The translations under genes and the position numbers were made by a program. This document shows positions 26,863-36,242 of a stretch of 64,000 nucleotides of DNA, piece after piece. Every line of letters starts with the position of its first letter. Within the stretch, counting starts at the first letter, position 1. Below the pieces are notes generated by a model that saw only the letters and a list, made by a program, of their open reading frames with translations, was not told the DNA's origin and searched no databases. The stretch is from contig CAKRWT010000007.1 in NCBI GenBank assembly GCA_934418125.1, positions 1 to 64,000 on the forward strand, read 5' to 3'. Origin of the DNA: an uncultured Lachnospiraceae bacterium. Lineage in GTDB: Bacteria > Bacillota > Clostridia > Lachnospirales > Lachnospiraceae.

Positions 26863-27427
26863 GAGAATTTTTGTCATCCATACAGCTTTGAATCAACACT
26901 TTAATGGTTGCCTGATAGGACATGGAAATGCGGTAGATTAACGCGTCCCGTTCTTCAGGCATTCCTTTACTAATCCACTTTAAGGTACTTCCTATCATGG
27001 AATTACTGTAGAAGTCTACAATGTACTGTATATCATCCTCATCCAGATTCGTCCCCTTTGCTTCCTCCCTTACAAACCTTGTGACAAAGGATTCCGCAAC
27101 CGTATAGAAATAGTTCAGAATCAAATCCCGGCTCCTGGAACCGTAAATATGCTTGATGGCACTCTTATGCTCCAGCACCAGATGGTATTTCTTCAGATAT
27201 TCTTCATAAAAAGAAGCAGACCTTCCGGTATCCTGCAATGCCTGCTCTGTCTCATACTGCATCATTGCATCAATCACCTGATAAATATCACTATAATAAT
27301 AGTAAAAAGTGTTCCGGTTGATTTCGCACATTTCACAGATATCTTTTACTGTAATCTTATCGATAGAGCGTTCTTCCAACAATTTTAAAAGGCTCAACAT
27401 AATGGCCCGCTGTGTAAATTTAGCCAT
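26846..27427 (-). CDS. TetR/AcrR-family transcriptional regulator
   Basis: A 193-residue regulator with an N-terminal HTH (about 5-50: KITVKDICEMCEINRNTFYYYYSDIYQV) and an all-helical ligand-binding C-terminal domain typical of the DhaS/TetR_C group. It is convergent with the DegV gene, overlapping by 17 bp. The palindrome in the DegV promoter is a plausible operator for it, though no matching palindrome is seen in its own promoter (27466-27494). Ligand unknown; a lipid signal would fit the neighbour. Confidence 0.9.
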   Translation of the reverse strand: MAKFTQRAIMLSLLKLLEERSIDKITVKDICEMCEINRNTFYYYYSDIYQVIDAMMQYETEQALQDTGRSASFYEEYLKKYHLVLEHKSAIKHIYGSRSRDLILNYFYTVAESFVTRFVREEAKGTNLDEDDIQYIVDFYSNSMIGSTLKWISKGMPEERDALIYRISMSYQATIKVLIQSCMDDKNSPTKYH

Positions 27428-27465
27428 ACCGCTTCCTCACATGTATCCTGTTTTCTCATGGCTCT

Positions 27466-27494
27466 ATTGTAAAATTTTTTGCGGAATATGGCAA
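27466..27494 (-). promoter_or_regulatory. Promoter of the TetR regulator gene
   Basis: Minus-strand TTGCCA (27489-27494) and TACAAT (27466-27471) with a 17-bp spacer, 39 bp upstream of the start codon. Confidence 0.55.
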
Positions 27495-27562
27495 GTCCCA
27501 TAAAATTGACCGCCTGATAAAATTGCTTGGAAGAACCCTGGCAGAGATTTTTCTCTATTCTA

Positions 27563-28028
27563 TTACTTTGTATTCAGCTTCCACTGTGCTGATGCAGTTT
27601 GCAGTTCTACCAGTCTTGCGTAGATTCCATGTTTCTGCATCAGTTCTTCATGGTTTCCGCTCTCTGCCACAACGCCATCATTCAGAACGATAATCTGATT
27701 GGCATTTTCTACCGTTCTCATCCGGTGTGCGATTACGATTACCGTCTTGCCTTTTACCAGTCTGGAAATTGCTTCCTGGATTTCTGTCTCGTTATCTACA
27801 TCAAGAAAAAATAACCTCTTCGTCAGTTGCTTCTTTACGTCCTACCCGGATATTCTCCATAACCGTATTGTTAAACAGCACTACGTCCTGGAAAACTACC
27901 GAGAAATCCTTCATCATGGCAACGGAATCAATGGGTGCAATGTCTGTGCCACCTAATGTGATTTTTCCGCCAGTCAAAGACAAACGGTAACACCAGGACA
28001 GCCACTGGCATAACCAGCGCACCCACAT
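27563..28028 (-). pseudogene. Decayed ABC exporter gene (internal deletions)
   Basis: Remnants of a fused membrane/ATPase ABC exporter. Reading on the minus strand, a stretch encoding a hydrophobic segment (GALVMPVAVLVLPF) is joined, in another frame, to TGGKITLGGTDI and DFSVVFQDVVLFNNTV (Q-loop region), skipping the Walker A motif. After TDEEV the frame breaks and jumps to LDVDNETEIQEAIS and the H-loop part IAHRMRTVENANQ, so the signature motif and Walker B are deleted. The C-terminal end is intact to the stop at 27563. At least two internal deletions plus frameshift make it non-functional. Confidence 0.85.
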
Positions 28029-28337
28029 TCAGACTTTCTTCCGATACTCCGTCGGAGATACCCCATACTCGTCACAAAAAGCCGATGTAAACTTATTCGG
28101 ATTCAGATATCCGATTTGTGTAGCACTCTCTCCCACCGTAAGCTTGCTTTCCCTTAACAGCCGCTCCGCCACCTGCAACCGGCGGTATCGTTTCATATAC
28201 GCATAGACAGAATCCCCATAGACCCCCTTAAAACGTTTCTTCATAACCGTTGGCGAAATCTCAAAACGCTCCGAAAGATAGTCAATCGTATAATACTCAC
28301 TGAAATGCCCTACTAAATACACAAAAGGGCAGTCCAT
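28029..28337 (-). pseudogene. Truncated AraC-type regulator (DNA-binding domain only)
   Basis: The frame encodes 102 residues with a clear AraC C-terminal double HTH (TIDYLSERFEISPTVMKKRF and VGESATQIGYLNPNKFTSAF, ending SPTEYRKKV). Normal relatives have about 150-200 more residues before it, which are missing. The first ATG lies inside the hairpin terminator of the neighbouring nuclease gene and has no ribosome binding site. It probably regulated the adjacent ABC exporter, now also decayed. I call it a fragment, though a minimal HTH protein cannot be ruled out. Confidence 0.75.
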
Positions 28338-28349
28338 AAGGGCTGCCCT
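28326..28349 (-). terminator. Terminator of the Rpn-family nuclease gene
   Basis: A perfect 7-bp stem AGGGCAG/CTGCCCT with a ten-base loop, followed on the minus strand by TTTTG. It begins 11 bp after the nuclease stop codon. Confidence 0.7.
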
Positions 28350-28359
28350 GTCTTCCTGA

Positions 28360-29187
28360 TTACCAATACTTTTTCATATCCTGCTGTACTTCTTCCTCTG
28401 GCAATTGAAATTTACTGCGGATACGCTCTGACGTTTCCTCAAAACTCAAGCCAAGTTCTTTGCAGATGCTGATTGCACAGGCTATTCCTGTCTCGATTCC
28501 TTCTATTCTTCCCTCTGCTCTTCCTTCTTCTTTGACGTCATCATCATGCAACAATTCCTTCATGTATTCCGACCTCCACATCTCGTTTTTTCTGGCTTTT
28601 CCCACAGCTTCTTCTATTCGTTGTGTCAGGTTATCCTGAACCTGTCCCGTTGTAATATAATGATACAAAATCTTTAAATGCCCTGGCAGTTCCTCTTCCC
28701 TGCAAACACAATTATAGAAAATTTTTTCGGTTCCATCTCGCAGATATAATGTCTCATATTCCTCGCATCTGTTCTGGAAAGAATACTTTGCACAGCCCTT
28801 TCCAAAAGGGTCGAATGTACATAAAAACAGTACTTTCCCTTCCGGTAATTCCCGATATGGCTTGCCTTTCCGCAAATAATCTACATCCATCATCGACTGA
28901 TAGAATCTGCTTCTCTTGGGAAGCTCCAGATTCTCTATTCTCTGTCGGTTTAAATTTTGCATTTCTGCATCATATACATGTCCTGTATCTCTTGTATATA
29001 CATCTAACCGAACAGGCTTACCATCTGTAAAATACCGAAATTCCCGTTCTGTCTCTACCTCCTCCAGATTTCCCACTGGCTGTCCCAGGAGACATTCCAA
29101 CACTTCTCTGCAAAGTTCTCTGTCCTCCATTACCTTGCCAAACATAAAATCATCTGCAATCGTCAGTTCCTCATAACTTTTCGTCAT
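28360..29187 (-). CDS. Rpn-family recombination-promoting nuclease / PD-(D/E)XK transposase-like protein
   Basis: A 275-residue member of the PD-(D/E)XK nuclease family often annotated as putative transposase. The nuclease core is recognisable: DFMFGKVMED (about 12-21), RLDVYTRD and then VYDAEMQ (about 60-80), with the catalytic D...E-x-Q pattern, and RSRFYQSMMD. The C terminus contains a short Gly-Arg/Glu repeat (EEGRAEGRIEGIETG) typical of the family. ATG 29187 follows a strong AAAGGAG; the longer frame is less likely. Homologues are mobile or domesticated nucleases acting in RecA-independent gene transfer. It abuts two decayed genes, so it may have inserted here. Confidence 0.85.
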   Translation of the reverse strand: MTKSYEELTIADDFMFGKVMEDRELCREVLECLLGQPVGNLEEVETEREFRYFTDGKPVRLDVYTRDTGHVYDAEMQNLNRQRIENLELPKRSRFYQSMMDVDYLRKGKPYRELPEGKVLFLCTFDPFGKGCAKYSFQNRCEEYETLYLRDGTEKIFYNCVCREEELPGHLKILYHYITTGQVQDNLTQRIEEAVGKARKNEMWRSEYMKELLHDDDVKEEGRAEGRIEGIETGIACAISICKELGLSFEETSERIRSKFQLPEEEVQQDMKKYW

Positions 29188-29615
29188 CGCTATTCTCCTT
29201 TCTACCGGTGCAGGAGAATACATTCATACTAGAACAGACTTCTTTGTCTATTATGATTTTCTCTCCTGCTCTTTATTGTCATTGGATAATTAAGCAGGAC
29301 TTCTTAAAAAATCGATAGACATCAGCATACGCCGACAAAGATTGTTTTGTAAATAGAAAAATCTGCTTATAGGGAAAGTATACCGTAGGAGCGTGAAATA
29401 CGCAACAAAAACTCTTCTTACGCCTTACCACCTTTTTCGGTAACGAAAAACCAACATTTTCAAAAAGCTGTTTTTTCATCCTATATTTTCCACTCAATGG
29501 TTTACTTTATTCCTAAAATATATTAGAATTATGCTGTATGTAATAAAGTAGAAACTATGGACGATTCAATAATATCGTGTCAAATAGTTACCAAAAAATA
29601 AAGGAGAGACAAAAC
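29188..29615. other. Intergenic region upstream of pfp
   Basis: AT-rich, no convincing gene. A 72-codon frame on the minus strand lacks an RBS and family features. The pfp promoter is at 29501-29529. No terminal repeats of a mobile element were found around the nuclease gene. Confidence 0.55.
29501..29529 (+). promoter_or_regulatory. Promoter of pfp
   Basis: TTTACT (29501-29506) and TAGAAT (29524-29529) with 17-bp spacing, leaving an 80-nt leader. Confidence 0.5.
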
Positions 29616-31277
29616 ATGAGCATTTCACCATTACAGAAAGCCAGATATGAGTATGCTCCCAAACTTCCGGGCATGCTTAGACACGGCATCGCAGATATCT
29701 GCGTAAAGGAAGGCGAGGAAACACAGAGCGTTGCTGACCAGGATAAGATTAAAGCTCTTTTCCCTAATACTTACGGCAAGAAGGAAATTACCTTTGAAAA
29801 AGGTCAGAACACTTCTGAAATGAAGAAGCAGGTTGTTGGTGTTATCCTTTCCGGCGGACAGGCTCCTGGCGGACATAACGTTGTCTGTGGTTTATACGAT
29901 GCCTTAAAGGCAACCAACAAAGAAAACGAACTTTATGGATTTAAAGGCGGTCCAAGCGGACTGATTGAAGATGATTACATCATCATGACTGACGAATATA
30001 TCAACCAGTTCAGAAATACTGGTGGTTTCGATATCATCGGCTCCGGCAGAACCAAACTGGAAACCAATGAGCAGTTCGCAATTGCTGCTGAGGTATGTAA
30101 GAAACATGGTATCACAGCTATCGTTATCATCGGTGGTGACGATTCCAACACTAACGCTGCTGTTCTTGCAGAGTACTTCGCAGCACACAACACAGGTGTT
30201 CAGGTAATCGGATGCCCTAAGACTATCGATGGTGACTTAAAGAACGAAGACATCGAATGTTCCTTCGGTTTCGATACAGCAACCAAGACTTACAGCGAAA
30301 TTATCGGTAACATCGAACGAGATGCAAACTCCGCTAAGAAATACTGGCATTTCGTTAAGGTTATGGGACGTTCCGCTTCCCATGTTGCCTTAGAGTGTGC
30401 TCTTGAAACACAGCCAAATATCTGCCTGATTTCCGAAGAAGTTGCAGCTAAGAAGATGTCCCTTTCTGCAATCGCTGATTACATTGCTGATTCTGTAGCT
30501 GCAAGAGCTGCTAAAGGCATGAACTTCGGTGTTGCTATCATCCCTGAAGGTGTTGTTGAATTCGTACCTGAATTCTCCGTATTAATTCAGGAAATCAATG
30601 AGCTCCTTGCAGGAAGCAAAGCTGATGCTTTCAATGCCCTTCCTACATGGGACGAAAAGTACGCTTTCATTGAGAAAGGTTTAACGAAGGAATCCATGGA
30701 AGTATTTGCAATCCTTCCTCAGGCTATCCAGCAGCAGTTATTCCTTGAGAGAGACCCTCACGGAAATGTTCAGGTTTCCCTGATTGAATCCGAGAAGTTA
30801 TTCTCTGCTCTTGTAAAAGATAAATTGGAAGCAAGAAAAGCAGCCGGAACCTATAACGGTAAGTTCAGTGCCCTTCATCATTTCTTAGGTTATGAAGGAA
30901 GATGTGCTTTCCCTTCAAACTTTGACTCCGACTACTGCTATTCCTTAGGATACAATGCATTCATGCTCATCCAGTATGGTTACAACGGATACTTATCCAA
31001 AGTTTCCAACCTTTCTGCTCCAGCAAGTGAGTGGGTTGCAGGTGGTATGCCAATTACCAAGATGATGAACATTGAAAGAAGACATGGCGAAGATAAGCCA
31101 GTTATCAGAAAAGCACTTGTTGAACTGGATGGTGCACCATTCAAGTACTTCGAGGCTCATCGTAAAGAGTGGTCTGAAGAGACCTGCTTCAAATATCCTG
31201 GTGCTATTCAGTACTACGGACCAACTGAAGTTTGTGATATCACAACCGTAACTCTTGCTCTTGAGCAGGCTAAATAA
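29616..31277 (+). CDS. pfp: Pyrophosphate-dependent phosphofructokinase, long form
   Basis: A 553-residue PPi-fructose-6-phosphate 1-phosphotransferase (PfkA superfamily, long clade related to plant beta subunits). The nucleotide-site loop [15 protein letters not shown] is near residues 77-91; GGDDSNTNA (about 173-181) has the Asp that selects PPi over ATP; the catalytic [10 protein letters not shown] (about 204-213) and VMGRSASHV (about 249-257) are present. The start is ATG 29616 with AAGGAG eight bases before it. Codons are strongly biased to frequent ones, as expected of a highly expressed glycolytic gene. It has its own promoter and a strong terminator. The use of PPi saves ATP in this reversible step. 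Confidence 0.96.
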   Translation: MSISPLQKARYEYAPKLPGMLRHGIADICVKEGEETQSVADQDKIKALFPNTYGKKEITFEKGQNTSEMKKQVVGVILSGGQAPGGHNVVCGLYDALKATNKENELYGFKGGPSGLIEDDYIIMTDEYINQFRNTGGFDIIGSGRTKLETNEQFAIAAEVCKKHGITAIVIIGGDDSNTNAAVLAEYFAAHNTGVQVIGCPKTIDGDLKNEDIECSFGFDTATKTYSEIIGNIERDANSAKKYWHFVKVMGRSASHVALECALETQPNICLISEEVAAKKMSLSAIADYIADSVAARAAKGMNFGVAIIPEGVVEFVPEFSVLIQEINELLAGSKADAFNALPTWDEKYAFIEKGLTKESMEVFAILPQAIQQQLFLERDPHGNVQVSLIESEKLFSALVKDKLEARKAAGTYNGKFSALHHFLGYEGRCAFPSNFDSDYCYSLGYNAFMLIQYGYNGYLSKVSNLSAPASEWVAGGMPITKMMNIERRHGEDKPVIRKALVELDGAPFKYFEAHRKEWSEETCFKYPGAIQYYGPTEVCDITTVTLALEQAK

Positions 31278-31322
31278 GATGGTCTTTCTGTTTACTGTAA
31301 GACAGTAAAATAAATGCAAAAT

Positions 31323-31367
31323 AACCCCACAAGAATCCGATGAAGTGTATTGGATTTCTGTGGGGTT
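31323..31367 (+). terminator. Intrinsic terminator of pfp
   Basis: A 16-base arm (31323-31338) pairs with 31352-31367 around a 13-base loop with one mismatch, followed by TTTTGTTTT. Confidence 0.9.
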
Positions 31368-31557
31368 TTGTTTTGGTTGTCCTGCTGCTCTGTGACATAC
31401 GATGATTCATCATAAAATTTAGTAAGCCTAATCCAGGAATGCGCTTATGGCAATGTTTGAAATCTTATGCATTTCTTTCCCAATAATCTCACGGGCATGC
31501 TGATTGGTTGTCTCCCTTGTCACAATTTCCAATAAACATTTGTTGAAACTTATCAGC

Positions 31558-33021
31558 TTATTCTTCTGCAAAAAGTTTCTGCTTCCGTTCTATCATTTCC
31601 TCAATCTTCTCGATATACAGCCCAACATCTTTCACATTGTCACACCGCTCAATTCTTCCATCCGGGAAAACCCGCTTCGTAATGGAACCTGCTCCCAGAG
31701 CCACGATGGTCTGTTTCTCTTCCATGATGAGAATATTGTAAATTCCGTATTTTCCTTCCTTGGAATAGCCCACATTCTCAAAGTTACCGGACATATTCTT
31801 CTGGCGATACAGATAATACGGCACCATAGCCATGTCTCTGGCTCCCTTAGCCGCAATTTCCATCGTTTCTTCGGTATTGTTATAGGCAGTAATACCATTT
31901 TCTTCAATCCATCTGCCAAGTTTTGATGCCCGCTTTACTGCCAGCGAATGTACAGTAAGTGAATCCGGCTCCAGTTCTTTGATTGCCTCTATGGTATGTA
32001 CCACGTCTTCCCTGGTTTCATCTGGCAATCCCAGAATAATGTCCATATTGATATTTGTAAAACCGATATTTCTTGCCCGTTTAAAGGCTTCTACCACCTG
32101 TTCCACAGTATGCTGTCTGCCAATCAGTTGCAGGGTTTCCTGTTTCATCGTCTGGGGATTGACAGAAATTCTGGTTACCCCATGCTGATATAAAACCCGC
32201 AGCTTATCTTCTGTAATGCTGTCTGCCCGTCCCGCTTCTACGGTAAATTCCTGCACGGTCCGGAAATCAAAGGTGTTTTTGATTTTGGTTAAAAGTCTGT
32301 CCAGTTCCTCTGCAGAAAGGGAACTCGGCGTACCACCACCGATATAAATGGTATCCAGTATTTTATCCTGATACATACTGGCAACTGCATCAATTTCCTT
32401 TTCCAGGGCAGTCAGATACTCTCCCACCCGGTCTTTCCAGACACAGATAGGATACGAGGTAAAGGAACAATACAGGCAGGTCGTTGGGCAAAAAGGAATC
32501 CCTATGTAAAGACTGTATCCATTCTCATAATGCAGCCTGCTTAAAATCTCATGTTCTCTTTTGGCAATCTCTATGCCCAGTTCCATTTTTTCTTCACTGA
32601 CAAAATGCATATTCCGCCAAAAGGCTTTGATTTCTTCCTCTGTTTTTCCCTGTTCCATCATGGTCATGGCTATCTTGGTGGGACGGATTCCCGTCAAATT
32701 TCCCCAAGGAAGGCTTTTGCCTGTTTCTTTCTGTAATGCCTGATAAAGAAACCGTTTAAAGGCATTTTTATAATCAGATGGCTCTACTTCCTTACTGTCA
32801 AAAAAGTAGGTTTGTTCTTCGTCATTTTCTTGTGCTATTTTTAACGTTGCATCTTCCCCATCAAATACCAGTTCCATCACTGGAATGGTTTCTAACAGGG
32901 TTCTATCCTTGATAACCGATGCTGGTGTCAGTACCTTTAAATCCCACTCCGGATAAAAAGCTTTTACCAGAGAATGAATGTCGTATTCAAATTGTGCCTT
33001 ATTACTTCTAATTATCTTCAT
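31558..33021 (-). CDS. hemZ: HemZ-type coproporphyrinogen III oxidase-like radical SAM protein
   Basis: A 487-residue radical SAM enzyme of the HemN/HemW/HemZ family. The cluster motif C-x3-C-x2-C is in GIPFCPTTCLYCSF (about 174-187), with the HemZ-type GGGTPSSLS (about 235-243) and a long N-terminal domain (about 1-165) that distinguishes HemZ from HemW. ATG 33021 is chosen; a TTG seven codons earlier lacks support. No other haem gene is close. Members may be oxygen-independent coproporphyrinogen dehydrogenases or haem chaperones, so the exact reaction is unsure. The gene sits just downstream of a repeat element. Confidence 0.85.
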   Translation of the reverse strand: MKIIRSNKAQFEYDIHSLVKAFYPEWDLKVLTPASVIKDRTLLETIPVMELVFDGEDATLKIAQENDEEQTYFFDSKEVEPSDYKNAFKRFLYQALQKETGKSLPWGNLTGIRPTKIAMTMMEQGKTEEEIKAFWRNMHFVSEEKMELGIEIAKREHEILSRLHYENGYSLYIGIPFCPTTCLYCSFTSYPICVWKDRVGEYLTALEKEIDAVASMYQDKILDTIYIGGGTPSSLSAEELDRLLTKIKNTFDFRTVQEFTVEAGRADSITEDKLRVLYQHGVTRISVNPQTMKQETLQLIGRQHTVEQVVEAFKRARNIGFTNINMDIILGLPDETREDVVHTIEAIKELEPDSLTVHSLAVKRASKLGRWIEENGITAYNNTEETMEIAAKGARDMAMVPYYLYRQKNMSGNFENVGYSKEGKYGIYNILIMEEKQTIVALGAGSITKRVFPDGRIERCDNVKDVGLYIEKIEEMIERKQKLFAEE

Positions 33022-33162
33022 ATATCTTTTCCGTACTTCCAAATTATTATTTTCTGCTCGCTAACAGGCACAAAAGTGGGCTTCCCCACTTTTTGTGCGA
33101 AACGCATGTCGCAAAGCGACTATTACCTTATGCGTTTCTGCGCATCCTCGCGGAGCGTTTTG

Positions 33163-33268
33163 TTTCTGCTCGCGAATCCGCGCTTTCGCGCTTCCTTCCT
33201 GCTTCGCAGGATATTCGCTCGCTAACAGGCGCATGAAAAACAAATGTCTGCTTTGCAGCCGCTTGTTT
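33163..33268. repeat. Direct repeat unit 1 (106 bp)
   Basis: First of two nearly identical units (two mismatches by eye) with period 111. Each holds CGCG-CTTT-CGCG and CCTGC-TTC-GCAGG hairpins enclosed by GCGAAT/ATTCGC, then GCTTtGCAGC-type palindromes. Confidence 0.85.
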
Positions 33269-33273
33269 CTTTT

Positions 33274-33379
33274 TTTCTGCTCGCGAATCCGCGCTTTCGC
33301 GCTTCTTTCCTGCTTCGCAGGATATTCGCTCGCTAACAGGCGCATGAAAAACAAATGTCTGCTTCGCAGCCGCTTGTTT
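33274..33379. repeat. Direct repeat unit 2 (106 bp)
   Basis: Second copy of the unit, same hairpins. Two point differences from the first copy, C to T in the CTTCCTTCC stretch and T to C in the CTTTGCAG stretch. Confidence 0.85.
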
Positions 33380-33411
33380 TTCTTATGCGCCTGTTACATT
33401 ATAGCACATCT

Positions 33412-34887
<1,476 letters not shown>

Positions 34888-34893
34888 CTATTT

Positions 34894-36090
34894 TTAATGG
34901 TTCTGCTTATAAAATACTTCTCCGTTACACCAGAAGTACTCCTGATTTTCTGAAATACCCAGAATATACCAGGCAAGTTCTCCCCAGTCTCTTCCATTCC
35001 AGTAAATCGCCAGTTCCGGGCACAAGCCTCGTTCACTTCTGTCGATAATATCCCATTCATACCGGACATCGCCATAGAAATCCACGGAAGGATAATAGAC
35101 GATAGCATCCTCACCATCCAACTGTAAAATCACATCATAACTGGTATCCTCTCCCATATCGGACGGATGATAATACCAGGTTCCCTGCAAGGCTTCTTTG
35201 GTAATCTGGCTCCAGTCACCTAACACATATTCGTTTTCTACCGCAGAGGCATCTACATCGGTTTGCAGATTATCAAATACTTCCTGGGGAATCAGACATT
35301 CGCCTGTGCTTTCCTCATTATCCTCTCCCCAGTTTTCTTCGTCCTGATAACTGTCCAGAATATATCCTTCCGTAATATGATTACAAAGAAACTGTCTGTT
35401 CTCTTCCTGTATCTGTACCACACCGGCTTCTACCCATGCAACATCCTCACTCCAGAGATGTTCATTCCGATAGTGTAAAAGGATTCTTCCATCCTCTGTC
35501 CTCTCCCCGGACTCTACACGAAACGGCGTGTAATTGGTATCTCCCACTTCCAGGGAAAAACAGCCCGTAGCCGGCACATAGGCATCCTCCATGGTCATAT
35601 TTCCCCGTTCCAGTATCTCTCTATAGAAACAGCCTACCTTTTCTTCCAGGAAAGCATTCATCTTCACCATGGAAATAACAAAAAAGTCGGTATATAATTC
35701 CTCCTGTCCGGTCTGTTCCAGATAAGCATCCACCTGCTCTTTCGTAGCACTTTCGCTTATCCCGGCTCCATTATAAAACACTTCCCAGAGATTTAATTCT
35801 GTCAGATTAGACCAGTCCGATAACAGAAAGCCGTAATTTCCATATTCCTGTATCCACTCTGTATACTCTTCCAGCTCTCCTGCTGTCAGTTCGCCCACTG
35901 GTTTTCCCTGTTCTGTTGTTTCTTCTGCTGCTGTGGAATCCTCATTCCCATCCGTAGAAGCAGCTTCCTCTACTGCTTCTTCCTGTACCGCGGTATCGCT
36001 ATTTTCCACTGTCGGCTGCCCTGCCGCGCAGCCACCCAATAAAGCTACTGCTGTCAGCATGGATACCACAGTCTGATAGTTTCTTTTCAT
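34894..36090 (-). CDS. Secreted lipoprotein of unknown function (ytr-like operon)
   Basis: A 398-residue protein with a lipoprotein signal: basic N terminus (MKRNYQ), hydrophobic stretch and lipobox LLGGC with Cys21 as the lipidation site. A Glu/Thr-rich linker (about 27-65) follows, then an ordered region rich in Trp, Tyr and acidic residues, with repeated EWI/EYGNYG and WYxxPSD/VDFYGDVRYEWD motifs near the C terminus that hint at a beta-rich lipocalin-like fold. No family is recognised. The start at ATG 36090 has AAGGAG before it. It is the last gene of the ytr-like ABC operon, after 31-bp tandem repeats. Confidence 0.75.
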   Translation of the reverse strand: MKRNYQTVVSMLTAVALLGGCAAGQPTVENSDTAVQEEAVEEAASTDGNEDSTAAEETTEQGKPVGELTAGELEEYTEWIQEYGNYGFLLSDWSNLTELNLWEVFYNGAGISESATKEQVDAYLEQTGQEELYTDFFVISMVKMNAFLEEKVGCFYREILERGNMTMEDAYVPATGCFSLEVGDTNYTPFRVESGERTEDGRILLHYRNEHLWSEDVAWVEAGVVQIQEENRQFLCNHITEGYILDSYQDEENWGEDNEESTGECLIPQEVFDNLQTDVDASAVENEYVLGDWSQITKEALQGTWYYHPSDMGEDTSYDVILQLDGEDAIVYYPSVDFYGDVRYEWDIIDRSERGLCPELAIYWNGRDWGELAWYILGISENQEYFWCNGEVFYKQNH

Positions 36091-36100
36091 ACTTCTCCTT

Positions 36101-36232
36101 ATTCTGCGCATATCCCGTTTGCGCTAGGCTTTCTGCACATGCTTCGTTTGCTCAAGCTAATTCTGTGTATACCTCGTTTGCGCCAGGCTGATTCTACGCA
36201 CGCCTCGTTTGTGTCATGCTGATTCTGCACAG
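36101..36232. repeat. Degenerate tandem repeat, about 31-bp unit, 4.3 copies
   Basis: Units starting ATTCTGCGCA, TTCTGCACAT, ATTCTGTGTA, ATTCTACGCA and a partial ATTCTGCACA follow each other at 36101, 36131, 36160, 36191 and 36222. Each contains CTCGTTTGCG-like and AGGCT-like segments. It fills the gap between the FtsX-like permease gene and the lipoprotein gene and reaches the lipoprotein RBS. Confidence 0.75.
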
Positions 36233-36242
36233 CCACAAACTC

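Larger units (their letters stand above)
33062..33396. repeat. Composite palindromic repeat element (MITE/REP-like)
   Basis: Bounded by inverted TAACAGGCAC (33062-33071) and GCGCCTGTTA (33387-33396). Inside are several hairpins: a 13-bp stem at 33068-33098, a stem GAAACGCAT/ATGCGTTTC (33099-33107 with 33130-33138) enclosing GTCGC/GCGAC, two copies of a 106-bp unit, and a final 21-bp stem (33334-33354 with 33374-33396). The GC-rich, hairpin-packed sequence differs from its neighbours. It looks like a dispersed non-coding repeat; any frames through it are accidental. It separates eno from hemZ. Confidence 0.8.

Noticed and set aside
28360..29223. Complete insertion sequence at the Rpn-type gene
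   Set aside because: No inverted terminal repeats or target duplications could be identified around it; only the gene itself is supported.
29279..29497. Minus-strand 72-codon frame upstream of pfp
   Set aside because: No ribosome binding site, no recognisable domain and AT-rich sequence overlapping nothing conserved; treated as chance.
33163..33379. CRISPR array
   Set aside because: Only two copies, each 106 bp, spaced by five bases and full of internal hairpins; no cas genes are nearby.
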